DNA from: Paracoccus albus
Lineage (GTDB): Bacteria; Pseudomonadota; Alphaproteobacteria; Rhodobacterales; Rhodobacteraceae
Direction: 5' to 3'
Assembly (NCBI RefSeq): GCF_027913035.1
Contig: NZ_CP115775.1
Span: forward strand, 3,140,501-3,204,500
DNA length: 64,000 bases
This document shows, one piece after another, positions 17,440 to 26,755 of the stretch (positions within the stretch are counted from its first letter, which is position 1; every line of letters begins with the position of its first letter). Position numbers and translations under genes: made by a program. The notes beneath the pieces are model-generated. The model did not search any database and was not told the DNA's origin. It worked only from the letters and a program-made list of their open reading frames with translations.

Positions 17440-17461
17440 GGTATGCGGGACAAAGCATACC
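17440..17461. repeat. Inverted repeat upstream of ilvA
   Basis: GGTATGC and GCATACC, perfect 7-bp arms with an 8-bp spacer, about 80 bp before the ilvA start and just after the small Arg-rich ORF. There is no T-run. It could be an operator for ilvA. Confidence 0.45.
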
Positions 17462-17483
17462 TCGCTTCCAGCGAACAGTTTTC

Positions 17484-17639
17484 CTAGTTGCGGGATATTC
17501 TGGGATTGGAACGGCTCGATAGTCGAGTGGCAATCCGTCGACGCCGCCAGATTGCAACAATCGATCGAAGTGCCCCCTGAAAGACCTTCGCTCGGGCTGC
17601 CTCCATAGATCGTCGATTTTGATCGTAGATATGTCTCAT
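17484..17639 (-). CDS. Small Arg-rich protein, DUF1127-like
   Basis: A 51-residue basic ORF: MRHIYDQNRRSMEAARAKV, then a helix ending in IWRRRRIATRLSS and a C terminus RSNPRISRN. The order (amphipathic helix, WRRRR block, short tail) recalls YjiS/DUF1127 proteins of alphaproteobacteria, some of which bind RNA or act in phosphate and stress responses. The usual LxDIGL motif is not clearly present, so the match is weak. GGAG lies 7 nt before the ATG. It is divergent from the HxlR regulator with a 162-bp shared upstream region. Confidence 0.4.
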   Translation of the reverse strand: MRHIYDQNRRSMEAARAKVFQGALRSIVAIWRRRRIATRLSSRSNPRISRN

Positions 17640-17801
17640 GGCGTCACTCCATCTGACAAGTTGCGGGCCTTTGATGCTGACCAGTTTCGCGGAAGGGCTG
17701 CTTTCCGGCCAGTGAATGGACGGTATCGCCGCCGGTACACTATCGGAACTAGGTGAAAGTAGCTGCAAGCGGTTAAGCTGGCTTGACAGGAGGAAATGAA
17801 A

Positions 17802-18485
17802 ATGGGTGAGAAAGGCTACAATCTCTTTTGCCCGCTTGCGATGGCCTGCGAGGCGCTGGAACCGCGCTGGACCCTGCTGATCTTGCTTGAAATGTGGAAT
17901 GGTTCGACGCGGTTCAACGAGTTGCGTCGCGGCGTGCCGGGAATTTCGCCAAGCCTGCTCTCCAGGCGCCTCAAGGATATGGAGGCGCAGGGGTTGATCG
18001 AGAGGCTGCACGATCCAGCCAAGGACACGGTGGATTATCTGCGAACCCCGATGGCCGTCGAGCTGGAGCTGATCATCGACCAGCTTGGTAAATGGGCACG
18101 GCGACACATGCGGGCGGATGTGGCGCTCGGCGATCTAAACCCGGACTATCTGATGTGGAATCTGCGCAGGAAGATCGATCGGTCCGCCCTGCCCATACGC
18201 CGGACCGTCATTCGCTTTCACTTCACGGATTGCACGGGCGATCAGGAATACTACTGGCTGATCGCAATGCCCCATGGCGAGGTTGATCTTTGCAAGAAGG
18301 ACCCGAAGTTCGAGATCGATCTGTTCATCGAAGCGACAAGCAGGTCCGTTGCGTCGATCTGGCTGGGCTATTCTTCATGGCGGGCAGAGGTCGCACGCGA
18401 GCGCGTGTTTCTCAGCGGCGACCGGGTGCTGGCGAAGAACATCGATAGATGGCTGTTGGAATGTGGCTTCGTCGGTCGCGGCTAG
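17802..18485 (+). CDS. HxlR-family transcriptional regulator
   Basis: A 227-residue regulator. The N-terminal third is a winged-helix HxlR domain: CPLAMACEALEPRWTLLILLEMWNG, TRFNELRRGVPGISPSLLSRRLKDMEAQGLIER, with the conserved Cys near the N terminus that senses redox in some relatives. The rest (from about residue 105) resembles the SCP2-like C-terminal domain of longer family members. I prefer the ATG at 17802, since AGGAGG lies 8 nt upstream; the ATG at 17796 is too close to it. Its target is unknown; the divergent small ORF is the nearest candidate. Confidence 0.85.
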   Translation: MGEKGYNLFCPLAMACEALEPRWTLLILLEMWNGSTRFNELRRGVPGISPSLLSRRLKDMEAQGLIERLHDPAKDTVDYLRTPMAVELELIIDQLGKWARRHMRADVALGDLNPDYLMWNLRRKIDRSALPIRRTVIRFHFTDCTGDQEYYWLIAMPHGEVDLCKKDPKFEIDLFIEATSRSVASIWLGYSSWRAEVARERVFLSGDRVLAKNIDRWLLECGFVGRG

Positions 18486-18589
18486 CACGGGTTAGCTTCG
18501 TAGCTCGTATTCAAAATGTCACATTTGGGCTCAATCCAGACAAAGGTTTCGTCTCGCTTTCTGCCCGGAGCAAGGCGCATCGCGCCGCT

Positions 18590-18725
18590 GGGCGAGCGCC
18601 TGCCCGTTCGGGCGGGCTGGCGCTTTGGTGACGTCGGCCTTGTAGTTCCGCGAAGAAATGTAGGTGGCGGGATAAAGTGCTCCGCTCAGCCGTTGCTGCG
18701 CCATCCCACGGGCAGGCGCTCGCCC
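18590..18725. repeat. 17-bp perfect inverted repeat in intergenic DNA
   Basis: The 17-mer at 18590-18606 (starting GGGCGAGCG) is the exact reverse complement of 18709-18725 (ending GCTCGCCC), with 102 bp between. A smaller hairpin GCCCG-TT-CGGGC lies at 18602-18613. The repeat sits between the convergent HxlR and thiolase genes, where it could fold in either transcript. No gene is visible from 18486 to 18756. Confidence 0.7.
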
Positions 18726-18756
18726 TTTTGCTGCGCTTAGGGCAAGCGTTGCGGCG

Positions 18757-19938
18757 TCAGATCCGCTCTATTGCCAGTGCGATGCCCTGACCGCCGCCGA
18801 TGCACATGGTGATGAGGGCGCGTTTGCCTTGGGTCCGGTCCAGTTCGTACATCGCCTTGACGGTGATGATCGCGCCGGTGGCGCCGACGGGGTGGCCAAG
18901 GGCGATAGCGCCGCCATTGGGGTTCACCTTGGCCGGGTCGAGGCCGAGTTCCTTGTTCACGGCGAGGGCCTGGGCCGCGAAAGCCTCATTCGATTCGATG
19001 ACGTCGAAATCGCTGGCGCTCAACCCGGTTTTCTCCAGCAGCTTCTGCACGGCGGGGACGGGACCGATGCCCATGACCTCTGGCCGGACGCCTGCGACGG
19101 CATAGCCCAGAACCCGGAAACGCGGGGTCAGGCCGGCGGATTTGGCGGCGTCGGCGCGGGCCAGAACAATGGCCGCCGCGCCGTCATTGATGCCCGATGC
19201 GTTGCCTGCGGTAACGGTGCCGCCTTTCTTGAACACGGTTTTCAGGCCGGCAAGCTTTTCGGCCGAGGTGTCCTTGGGGTGTTCGTCGGTGTCGAAGGCA
19301 ACGATGCCCTTGCGGGTCTTGACCTCTACCGGGACGATCTGGTCCTTGAAATAGCCTTCGGCAATCGCCTTGGCCGCGCGCGTCTGGGATTCGAGGGCGA
19401 AGGCGTCCTGCGCCTCACGGCTGATGTCATGCTCGTCCGAGACGTTTTCGGCGGTGACGCCCATATGGCCAGTGCCCATGGGGCAGGTCAGCGCGCCGGT
19501 CATCATGTCCAGCATCTGCACATCGCCCATCTTCGCGCCGAAACGCGCGGCAGGGACAGCATAGGGCGCGCGGGACATGCTTTCGGCACCCCCTGCGACG
19601 GCGAAATCGGCGTCACCCAGTTGCAGCGCCTGTACAGCAGAGACAATAGCCTGCGCGCCGGAACCGCACAGCCGGTTGACGTTCATTGCCGGTGTCGTGT
19701 CTGGCACGCCCGCCTCCAGCATGGCGACGCGGGACAGATACATGTCACGCGGTTCGGTGTTCAGGACATGGCCAAAAACCACGGTGCCGATCTGGTCGGG
19801 GGTGGTGCCCGCACGTTCAATGGCGGCCTTGGTGACGGTGGCGGCAAGGTCTATCGGCGGGATCGCGGCGAGGCTGCCGCCGAATGTGCCGATGGCGGTG
19901 CGCGCGCCGGACAGGATGACGATATCGGAATCGGACAT
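18757..19938 (-). CDS. Acetyl-CoA C-acyltransferase (thiolase)
   Basis: A 393-residue thiolase II of standard length. The nucleophilic Cys is in NRLCGSG (Cys91), the base His in GHPVG (His349) and the second Cys in CIGGGQG (Cys379). It condenses acetyl-CoA units, or splits 3-ketoacyl-CoA. Biosynthetic (PhaA-like) and degradative forms cannot be told apart with certainty from sequence by eye. A crotonase gene lies 58 bp upstream on the same strand, so a role in acyl-CoA turnover or polyhydroxyalkanoate metabolism is plausible. Confidence 0.93.
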   Translation of the reverse strand: MSDSDIVILSGARTAIGTFGGSLAAIPPIDLAATVTKAAIERAGTTPDQIGTVVFGHVLNTEPRDMYLSRVAMLEAGVPDTTPAMNVNRLCGSGAQAIVSAVQALQLGDADFAVAGGAESMSRAPYAVPAARFGAKMGDVQMLDMMTGALTCPMGTGHMGVTAENVSDEHDISREAQDAFALESQTRAAKAIAEGYFKDQIVPVEVKTRKGIVAFDTDEHPKDTSAEKLAGLKTVFKKGGTVTAGNASGINDGAAAIVLARADAAKSAGLTPRFRVLGYAVAGVRPEVMGIGPVPAVQKLLEKTGLSASDFDVIESNEAFAAQALAVNKELGLDPAKVNPNGGAIALGHPVGATGAIITVKAMYELDRTQGKRALITMCIGGGQGIALAIERI

Positions 19939-19996
19939 ATTGGTTCCCCCAGATGATATGGCGCTAATCTATGTTGCCGCGCAGGCTGTGCCTAGG

Positions 19997-20800
19997 TTAA
20001 CCCTGCGTCGGTTTGATACGCGGGCCGGTGCCGTCGCGAAACGCCGCAAGCCTTTCGCGGGCGGCTGGTTGGGTGTTCACGACCCCGGCAATGACGGATT
20101 CGGAATATGAGGCATCCAGCGGTGACATATTCTGCATATGGCTGATGGCAGAGCAGATGGCGAAATTGGTCAGCGGCAGGTTTTCGGCGCAGCGGCGGGC
20201 GATGTCATAGGCTTTGGCAAGGCTGTCTTCGGCGATATAGTTGGCGAGGCCCACGGTCACGGCCTCTTCCCCGCGATAGAGCCTGCCGGTCAGCATCATG
20301 TCGATCATGCGCGATTTGCCGATCAGGTCGGCCACACGGATCGTGGCACCGCCGCCGGTGAACAGCCCGCGCTGTCCTTCGGGCAGGCCGAAATATGTGC
20401 TGTCGTCGATCACCCGGATATGCGCGGCGGATGCCAGCTCCAGCCCGCCGCCGACCACGGCACCCTGCAGGGCGGCAATGATCGGCACGCCGCCATACTC
20501 CATCTTGTTGAAAGCCTCATGCCAGTGCAGGCAGACACGCATGAAATCAGACGGCGAGCGGTCTGCGGCGTGATGTTCGACCAGATCCAGCCCGGCGCTG
20601 AAGTGATCGCCCGCCCCGCGCAGCACGCAGGCCCGAACATTGTCGCGGGGCAGGGTGCGGAAGATCTCTATCAGTTCATCAATGGTGGCTTCGTTCAGCG
20701 CATTGCGCTTGGCGGGACGGTTCAGGGTGACGGTGGCAATGCCGTGATCGTCGACCTCCAGCAGGATGTTTTCCAGTTTCAGCTCGGCAATGCGGGGCAT
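19997..20800 (-). CDS. Crotonase-family enoyl-CoA hydratase-like protein
   Basis: A 267-residue crotonase-fold protein. The oxyanion-hole segments are visible: FSAGLDL and [18 protein letters not shown]. The catalytic Glu positions of classical hydratase are partly recognisable (the PEGQRGLF region), so hydratase or isomerase activity is likely but the substrate is unknown. It begins 3 bp after the stop of the AEC transporter gene and precedes the thiolase gene, suggesting one transcript. Confidence 0.88.
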   Translation of the reverse strand: MPRIAELKLENILLEVDDHGIATVTLNRPAKRNALNEATIDELIEIFRTLPRDNVRACVLRGAGDHFSAGLDLVEHHAADRSPSDFMRVCLHWHEAFNKMEYGGVPIIAALQGAVVGGGLELASAAHIRVIDDSTYFGLPEGQRGLFTGGGATIRVADLIGKSRMIDMMLTGRLYRGEEAVTVGLANYIAEDSLAKAYDIARRCAENLPLTNFAICSAISHMQNMSPLDASYSESVIAGVVNTQPAARERLAAFRDGTGPRIKPTQG

Positions 20801-20803
20801 GGG

Positions 20804-21739
20804 TCAGCCTTTCTCGATCAGGTGGATGACAACCGGAATAGTCGCGACGCTGGCCGCCGTCGAGATCAGGATCGCGGACGAAACGCGCTGCACGGCGATA
20901 CCGAAATATTCGGCCAGCATGAACACATTGCCCGCAACCGGCAGGGCTGCGGCAGCGATCATGACCCCGGCGGCGAAGGGGTTGACGCCGAACAACCAGC
21001 AGGCGGCGGCGACGGCGGCGGGATGCAAGGCCAGCTTGGCAAAGGACAACCAGACGGCGATGACGGGGCGCTCGGCGCGGCGACCGACAAGGCTGGCACC
21101 GATGGCAAACAGCGCGCCGGGTGTGGCAGCGGCTGACAGGATGTTCAGGAATTCCAACGCCGGACGGGGCAGGGGCAGGTGCAAGGCCGACCACAGCAGC
21201 CCTGCCAGCATCGACATGATCATGGGATTCGCGACCAGCCCGCGCAGCAGCAGCCAGATGGTTTGCAGGCGCAATCTGCCCTGTCTTGCGCCGGTGATGA
21301 TGACGGTGATGAGTGTCGAGAACACCACGAGGTCAATGATAAGGATCAGCAGGACCGGACCGGCAGCGGCTTCCCCCAGCAGCACGATCAGCATCGGCAC
21401 GCCGAGGAAGCCGGTATTGCCGATGACATAGCAATGCGCCTCCATCGCCGCTTCGGGCCAGCCGAGGTTGCGGGCGCGTCCTATCGCCATTGCGATGCAC
21501 CACAGCAGCATTGAACCGCAAAGGTATGCGGCAGCGAAGGCGGGGTCCCAGATTTCGTTTATGTCCAGCGTGGCGGCAAAGCGGAACAGCATGGCCGACA
21601 GCGCGAAATAAAACACGAAGCGGGTCAGCCAGACGGCCCCTTCCGGCGGGAAGATGCGGGTGCGGGCGGCGAACCAGCCAAGCCCGATCAGGGTGAAGAA
21701 TGGCAGGGTCTTGATGAAAATCGCCAGCATTGATCCCAT
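20804..21739 (-). CDS. AEC-family (auxin efflux carrier type) transporter
   Basis: A 311-residue membrane protein with about ten hydrophobic segments in two repeats. The N-terminal half has IKTLPFFTLIGLGWFAARTRIF and the TGFLGVPMLIVLLGEAA motif; the second half includes GALFAIGASLVG and AGVMIAAAALPVAGNVFMLA. Bacterial members export or take up organic acids such as malate. Two close ATGs (21739, 21730) are both possible starts. It leads the transporter-crotonase-thiolase run, so its substrate may be a carboxylic acid from that pathway. Confidence 0.85.
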   Translation of the reverse strand: MGSMLAIFIKTLPFFTLIGLGWFAARTRIFPPEGAVWLTRFVFYFALSAMLFRFAATLDINEIWDPAFAAAYLCGSMLLWCIAMAIGRARNLGWPEAAMEAHCYVIGNTGFLGVPMLIVLLGEAAAGPVLLILIIDLVVFSTLITVIITGARQGRLRLQTIWLLLRGLVANPMIMSMLAGLLWSALHLPLPRPALEFLNILSAAATPGALFAIGASLVGRRAERPVIAVWLSFAKLALHPAAVAAACWLFGVNPFAAGVMIAAAALPVAGNVFMLAEYFGIAVQRVSSAILISTAASVATIPVVIHLIEKG

Positions 21740-21857
21740 CCCGCTGGGGGCGAGGCCCCTGACGGGGTGAACAGATCATCCGAGGGACGGAGTTGCAAGG
21801 CGGTTGAGCGGGGGTGAGGCCATTGCCCCGAAGCAAGGGGCGACAGCCCCGCCGGAC

Positions 21858-21889
21858 CAGCGTCCGAACGCCCGCTCGGGCGGACGCTG
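21858..21889. repeat. Hairpin downstream of trhO
   Basis: CAGCGTCCG and CGGACGCTG form a perfect 9-bp outer stem; an inner CCCG-CT-CGGG stem extends it. It lies 9 bp beyond the end of trhO and may end or protect that transcript, though no T-run is present. Confidence 0.6.
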
Positions 21890-21898
21890 ACCCTCTGT

Positions 21899-22810
21899 CT
21901 AGTCGTGGATCGCGCCGATATGATCTTCGCCACGCTTTTCGGCCAGCTCGACCTGATGCTGGCGTTCGCGAAAGCGAGAGCGGTCCGCGTCGGTATATTC
22001 CGACAGGCATCGGTGGCATGAGACGCCCACTTCATATTCCGGGCGAGCCTTGTCCTGCGCCGACAAAGGCCTACGGCAGGCGTGGCAGAGGTCGTAACTG
22101 CCATGTTTCAGCCCGTGGCCAAGGCTGACGCGCTTGTCAAAAACGAAGCACTCACCCTGCCATTTGCTTTCGGCTTCCGGGACCTCTTCCAGATATTTCA
22201 GGATGCCGCCCTGCAGATGGTAAACCTCCTCGACCCCTTGCGAGATCAGGTAATTCGTCGATTTCTCACAACGTATGCCGCCCGTGCAGAACATGGCGAT
22301 GCGCTTGTTGTGGAAGCGATGCTTGTTCTCCTGCCACCATGCCGGGAAGTCGCGGAAGGATTTTGTGCCGGGATCGACAGCACCGTCGAATGTGCCGATC
22401 TCAACCTCGTAATCGTTGCGGGTGTCGATGACGGCGACATCTTCTGATGAGATCAGTTCGTTCCAGTCAGCGGGCGCGACGTAGTGGCCCACGCTTGACA
22501 GCGGGTCCACATCGGGCTGGCCCATTGTGACGATTTCAGGTTTGACGCGCACCTTCATGCGACCGAAGGGCATGGTTTCGGCGGTGCTTTCCTTCCAGAC
22601 CAGATCGGCGCAGCCGGGCAGCGCCCGGATATGGGACAGCACAGCGTCGATCCCCTGGCGCGTACCGGCAATGGTGCCGTTGATCCCTTCCTTCGCCAGC
22701 AGCAACGTACCCTTGACCCCCTGCGAACAGGCCAGCCTGGCCAGCGGGGCTTTTATGGCCTCTGGCTCGGGGAAGGGGGTGAAATGATAAAGCGCGGCAA
22801 CGGTCAGCAT
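21899..22810 (-). CDS. trhO: tRNA uridine(34) hydroxylase, rhodanese-type
   Basis: A 303-residue TrhO (YceA) protein. It hydroxylates U34 of certain tRNAs on the way to 5-methoxy- or carboxymethoxyuridine. The N-terminal acylphosphatase-like domain shows KGTLLLAKEGINGTIAG; the rhodanese domain has VIDTRNDYEVEIGTF and the active-site loop CTGGIRCEKS. The C-terminal part holds a Cys cluster (CHAC, then CHRC). Length and order match the family. It is divergent from pncA. Confidence 0.93.
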   Translation of the reverse strand: MLTVAALYHFTPFPEPEAIKAPLARLACSQGVKGTLLLAKEGINGTIAGTRQGIDAVLSHIRALPGCADLVWKESTAETMPFGRMKVRVKPEIVTMGQPDVDPLSSVGHYVAPADWNELISSEDVAVIDTRNDYEVEIGTFDGAVDPGTKSFRDFPAWWQENKHRFHNKRIAMFCTGGIRCEKSTNYLISQGVEEVYHLQGGILKYLEEVPEAESKWQGECFVFDKRVSLGHGLKHGSYDLCHACRRPLSAQDKARPEYEVGVSCHRCLSEYTDADRSRFRERQHQVELAEKRGEDHIGAIHD

Positions 22811-22989
22811 TTGCTGGCCTTAACCGCCGCGTCCCGAGTCGTCAAACTACAATGGGGTATAATGGACCAGCCGTACCATGAAACCTGCGGTATGGTTGGG
22901 GGATTGTTCAGTATCACCCTTACGCAATATGTGCTGCGCATTGACGCCGGGGACGCAACTGCTACGAAAGATCAACGGAGGATTTGCCG

Positions 22990-23586
22990 ATGCCCAACGC
23001 CTTGATCGTGATCGATATGCAGGTCGATTTCTGCCCCGGTGGCCGTCTGGCGGTCGGTGGCGGGGATCAGATCGTCGCACCCATCAACGACCTGATGGCG
23101 GATTACGATGCGGTTGTGCTGACGCAGGACTGGCACCCGGAGGATCATGCCAGCTTTTCCGATAATCATGAGGGTGCGGAACCATTCTCGACGGTAGAGA
23201 TGCCTTATGGCACGCAGGTGCTGTGGCCGCGCCATTGTGTGATCGGATCGCCGGGCGCAGCGTTTCATCCGGCCTTGGCGGTGGATGTTGCGGATATGGT
23301 CGTGCGCAAGGGCTATCGTCCCCAAATCGACAGCTATTCGGCTTTCTTCGAGAATGACCACAAAACCCGCACGGGTCTTGAGGGCTATCTGCGCGAGCGC
23401 GGGCTTATGGTGGTGGACTTCGTCGGCCTCGCGCATGATTTCTGTGTAGCTTGGTCTGCCATCGACGCCGCGAAACTGGGCTTTACCGTGGGCGTAATCG
23501 AGGATGCGACGCGTGCCATTGACCTGGACGGATCGAGGAAAGCGGCGCAGGAAAATATGCGCGCAGCAGGAGTGGTGCTGAAATGA
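22990..23586 (+). CDS. pncA: Nicotinamidase
   Basis: A 198-residue isochorismatase-fold hydrolase that turns nicotinamide into nicotinate for NAD salvage. The triad is visible: Asp in [12 protein letters not shown], Lys in VRKGY and Cys in HDFCVAWSA. The metal site is in [17 protein letters not shown] lies 7 nt before the ATG at 22990; a TTG at 22984 is too close. Its stop overlaps the pncB start, so the two salvage steps are translated together. Confidence 0.95.
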   Translation: MPNALIVIDMQVDFCPGGRLAVGGGDQIVAPINDLMADYDAVVLTQDWHPEDHASFSDNHEGAEPFSTVEMPYGTQVLWPRHCVIGSPGAAFHPALAVDVADMVVRKGYRPQIDSYSAFFENDHKTRTGLEGYLRERGLMVVDFVGLAHDFCVAWSAIDAAKLGFTVGVIEDATRAIDLDGSRKAAQENMRAAGVVLK

Positions 23587-24899
23587 TGATGCCCAATGTC
23601 GATATCGCAAGCCGCGTCTACAACCACCGCTGGAAGATCGACCCGATCGTGCGGTCGCTGCTGGATACGGATTTCTATAAGCTGCTGATGTGTCAGTCGG
23701 TGTTCCGCAACAAGCCGGACACGAATGTCACGTTCCAGCTTATCAACCGCACCAAATCGGTGCCTCTGGCCGAGATTGTGGATGAGGTGGAACTGCGTGA
23801 ACAACTGGATCAGGTGCGCAATCTGCGGCTGACTCGTGGAGAGTCGACCTGGCTGCGCGGCAACACCTTCTACGGCAAGCGCCAGATGTTTCGCCCCGAT
23901 TTCATGGAATGGATGGAGAACGTCCAGCTTCCTGAATATGAGCTGTCGAAGCGTGATGGCCAATACGAACTACGCTTCGAAGGCAAATGGCCCGAGGTGA
24001 TGCTGTGGGAAATCCCTGCGCTTGCGATCATCATGGAATTGCGGTCTCGTGCGGCGACAAAGGATATGGGCCGGTTTGAATTGCAGGTCCTCTATGCCCG
24101 CGCGATGACGCGGGTGTGGGAGAAGATCACCGAACTCAACAAGCTGCCGGACTTGAAGATTGCTGATTTCGGGACGCGTCGGCGGCATTCCTATCTGTGG
24201 CAGGACTGGTGCGTTCAGGCGATGGGCGAAGGTTTGGGCCATGCGCCGGATGGAAAGTTTATCGGCACCTCGAATTGCCTCATCGCCATGCGCCGCGATC
24301 TGGAGGCCATCGGCACGAATGCGCATGAATTGCCGATGGTCTATGCGGCCCTTGCCAACAGCGATGAGGAGTTGCAGCAGGCACCTTATCGCGTGCTGGC
24401 GGACTGGCATGAGGAACATGACGGTAATCTGCGGATTATCCTGCCTGATACCTATGGGACAAAGGGATTTCTGGACGGCGCGCCGGATTGGCTGGCGGGC
24501 TGGACGGGGATCCGCGTGGACAGCGGCGATCCGGTCGAGAATGCGGAAATCGCGATCCAGTGGTGGAAGGATCGTGGAGAGGATCCGACCCAGAAGCTGG
24601 TCATCTTCTCGGACGGGCTGGACGAACAGAAGATCGAAGATCTTTACAACCGCTTCAATGGCCGTGTGAAGGTCAGCTTCGGTTGGGGCACGCTGCTGAC
24701 CAATGATTTCCGTGGGCTGGTCGAAGGCAATGGGCTGGACCCGCTGAGCCTGGTGTGCAAGGCGGTCGAGGCAGAGGGGCGCCCGACGGTCAAGCTGTCC
24801 GACAACCCCGCCAAGGCGATGGGTCCGGCGGATGAAATCGAACGCTACAAGCGGGTCTTCGGCGTCGGCGAGCAGGAGCGGGTCGAGGTTTTCGTCTAA
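23583..24899 (+). CDS. pncB: Nicotinate phosphoribosyltransferase
   Basis: A 438-residue enzyme making nicotinate mononucleotide from nicotinate and PRPP, using the product of PncA. Family segments include [17 protein letters not shown] near the N terminus, [15 protein letters not shown] with the phosphorylatable His region, [10 protein letters not shown] and the ribose-phosphate site VDSGDPVE. Three ATGs in a row start the gene; AGGAG lies about 10 nt before the first. Its stop overlaps the stop of the convergent DUF2267 gene. Confidence 0.95.
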   Translation: MMMPNVDIASRVYNHRWKIDPIVRSLLDTDFYKLLMCQSVFRNKPDTNVTFQLINRTKSVPLAEIVDEVELREQLDQVRNLRLTRGESTWLRGNTFYGKRQMFRPDFMEWMENVQLPEYELSKRDGQYELRFEGKWPEVMLWEIPALAIIMELRSRAATKDMGRFELQVLYARAMTRVWEKITELNKLPDLKIADFGTRRRHSYLWQDWCVQAMGEGLGHAPDGKFIGTSNCLIAMRRDLEAIGTNAHELPMVYAALANSDEELQQAPYRVLADWHEEHDGNLRIILPDTYGTKGFLDGAPDWLAGWTGIRVDSGDPVENAEIAIQWWKDRGEDPTQKLVIFSDGLDEQKIEDLYNRFNGRVKVSFGWGTLLTNDFRGLVEGNGLDPLSLVCKAVEAEGRPTVKLSDNPAKAMGPADEIERYKRVFGVGEQERVEVFV

Positions 24900-25324
24900 T
24901 CCGGGATCGGCGCCCAGAGCGCCTGCGCCTCTGCCGACATGCGCGACAGCACGCGGTCAAAGTCGATTTCGCGGACTTCCTTGCGGATTCCCCAGACCAG
25001 ATCGTCAAGGATGCCTGCGGGCGCGAAATTGTGGTCTTGTCGGAGCGTAAGGATCTCTGCCTCGATCTCTGCGCGGGGAACCCACGGTTTCAATGGCGCA
25101 GAAATGTCCCACCGCCATGTCAGTATCGCCCGCATGACGGCCGGCAACTCATTGCCGAATGTCAGCACCTGATCCGGCGGGACGCGGCTGCGGAATGCGC
25201 GGAAAATGCCATCGGTTGCGGTGTAGATGACGTTGTCACTTTCCAGAAGTGTGCGTTCGCGCATGCTTTTCAGATAGCGCCGCCATTCGTCGGTGGCGTG
25301 GCGATAGGTGAAGGGCATGGGCAT
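24896..25324 (-). CDS. DUF2267-family protein
   Basis: A 142-residue protein with the pattern I associate with DUF2267: [25 protein letters not shown], a middle [33 protein letters not shown], and a C-terminal [13 protein letters not shown]. Function of the family is unknown. AAGG lies 7 nt before the ATG at 25324. It is the last gene after the small lipoprotein and the RNA methyltransferase on this strand, 11 bp behind the latter. The family call is moderate. Confidence 0.65.
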   Translation of the reverse strand: MPMPFTYRHATDEWRRYLKSMRERTLLESDNVIYTATDGIFRAFRSRVPPDQVLTFGNELPAVMRAILTWRWDISAPLKPWVPRAEIEAEILTLRQDHNFAPAGILDDLVWGIRKEVREIDFDRVLSRMSAEAQALWAPIPD

Positions 25325-25335
25325 GGCTCGGCCTT

Positions 25336-26562
25336 TCAGTGACGGGTGAAGCTGGTGACCGTTTCGACATGGGCGCTCCACCGGAACTGATCAACGACGT
25401 AAAGCGGACCCATCCGCCAGCCTGCCGCGATCATCGTGGCAGCGTCGCGCGCAAAGGTCACAGGATCACAGCTGACCCATGTGATGTGTTTCAGGTCCGA
25501 TGCGGCGAGTTCCGCTGCCTGCGCCGCCGCACCGCTGCGGGGCGGATCAATCACGGCGGCGTCGAACCCGGCCAGCTCGTCGGGCTGCAAGGGGCGGGCG
25601 GACAGGTCGCGGGTTTCGGTGGTGACGCGATGCAGGTCGGGCGCTTCGCGCCATGCGGCATCCAAAGCTTGCAGCGGCGCTGAAAGGCCCTCCACCGCGT
25701 GAACATCTGCATGGGCGGCGAGGGGCAGTGCGAAGGTCCCGCAGCCTGCGAAAAGGTCGACGATCCGTCTGCTGCCGTCCAGCGTTTTGCGCACGACGCT
25801 GAGCAGCGCTGCCTCTCCTTCAGCTGTGGCTTGCAGGAACGCGCCGGGCGGCGGGGTCACGCGGGCGGCACCCATTTGCCGGACCGGCGAGCGGCGGGTC
25901 ATCGGCGTGCCGTCCCAGTCGAGGCGCGCGAAATCGCCCTGCCGCATGATCTGTCCCAGCTTTTCAGTCAAAGCGGCATCAAGTCCCTTTCCCCCGCTGA
26001 CCGCAACATCCAGACCGGCAGGGCTTTCGGTAACGGTCAGCGACAGCTCTGCGCCCCGCGATGCGCCGCTGATGACCAGATCACGCAGGACAGGTAGCGC
26101 GGCATTGATGGCGGGCCTCAGGACAAGACAGTCATGCACATCGACGAGTTGATCCGACGCCCGCCCGTGAAACCCGACCAGAGCCCCCTTTTTCGTCCGG
26201 CGACCCGAAAGAACCGCCCTGCGGCGAGAGCGTTCGGGTGATGTGGCGACGCCCGCTATCTGTGCGCTGATGCCATGCGCCGCAAGCGCGGACGTGACCA
26301 GATCGGCTTTCCAGCGTGCGACAAAAGCATCATCGGCGTGCATCAGCGCACAGCCGCCGCAGCTTGCATAATGCGGGCAGGCGGGACGTTTGCGGTCGGG
26401 CGACGGCGTGACGATACGTGGGGCGGTGATGCGCCCGTCCGCTGCATCGCCCTCGATCATTTCGCCGGGCAGGGTGCGGGCGGCAAATGCCCGCGCGCCA
26501 TCAGATGCAACGGCCACACCGTCGCCATGTCGGCCCAGCCTTTCGATTTTCCACTGTGTCAT
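25336..26562 (-). CDS. TrmA/RumA-type RNA (uracil-C5) methyltransferase
   Basis: A 408-residue class I SAM-dependent methyltransferase of the TRAM/RumA group. An N-terminal iron-sulfur cluster is indicated by CPHYASCGGC plus a later Cys in VHDCLVL. The SAM site is VDLFAGCGTFALPLA, the catalytic segment is DPPRSGAAAQ, and the active Cys lies in ITWVSCDPVTFARD. It probably makes m5U in 23S rRNA, like RlmD, but the target site cannot be fixed from sequence. A small lipoprotein gene ends 6 bp upstream. Confidence 0.9.
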   Translation of the reverse strand: MTQWKIERLGRHGDGVAVASDGARAFAARTLPGEMIEGDAADGRITAPRIVTPSPDRKRPACPHYASCGGCALMHADDAFVARWKADLVTSALAAHGISAQIAGVATSPERSRRRAVLSGRRTKKGALVGFHGRASDQLVDVHDCLVLRPAINAALPVLRDLVISGASRGAELSLTVTESPAGLDVAVSGGKGLDAALTEKLGQIMRQGDFARLDWDGTPMTRRSPVRQMGAARVTPPPGAFLQATAEGEAALLSVVRKTLDGSRRIVDLFAGCGTFALPLAAHADVHAVEGLSAPLQALDAAWREAPDLHRVTTETRDLSARPLQPDELAGFDAAVIDPPRSGAAAQAAELAASDLKHITWVSCDPVTFARDAATMIAAGWRMGPLYVVDQFRWSAHVETVTSFTRH

Positions 26563-26568
26563 AGCGGC

Positions 26569-26724
26569 CTAATTCACCAGCCGGTCGATCATACGGATAT
26601 TGGATGCCGTCCGGTTCGCCGTTCCCACGCCATCGTTAAAGGCATCAAGCGCCTGTCGTTCAGGCGTGCCCGCACAGGCGGCCAGTCCAAACAGCAAGGT
26701 TAAAGCGATCAGGTGGCGCGGCAT
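26569..26724 (-). CDS. Small lipoprotein
   Basis: A 51-residue predicted lipoprotein: MPRHLIALTLLFGLAAC is a short signal with lipobox LAAC, leaving about 35 residues (GTPERQALDAFNDGVGTANR...). AAGGAAG lies 7-8 nt before the ATG. No family recognised; small size and location recall entericidin-like envelope lipoproteins. It lies between the ABC exporter and the methyltransferase genes. Confidence 0.7.
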   Translation of the reverse strand: MPRHLIALTLLFGLAACAGTPERQALDAFNDGVGTANRTASNIRMIDRLVN

Positions 26725-26755
26725 AAGCTGGCTTCCTTTGACAGACGCGGCCAGT

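Noticed and set aside
22859..22920. ACCAT...ATGGT inverted pair upstream of pncA as an NAD-repressor (NrtR-like) site
   Set aside because: Arms of only 5 bp with a 12-bp spacer and no match to the NrtR motif as I remember it; too weak to claim.
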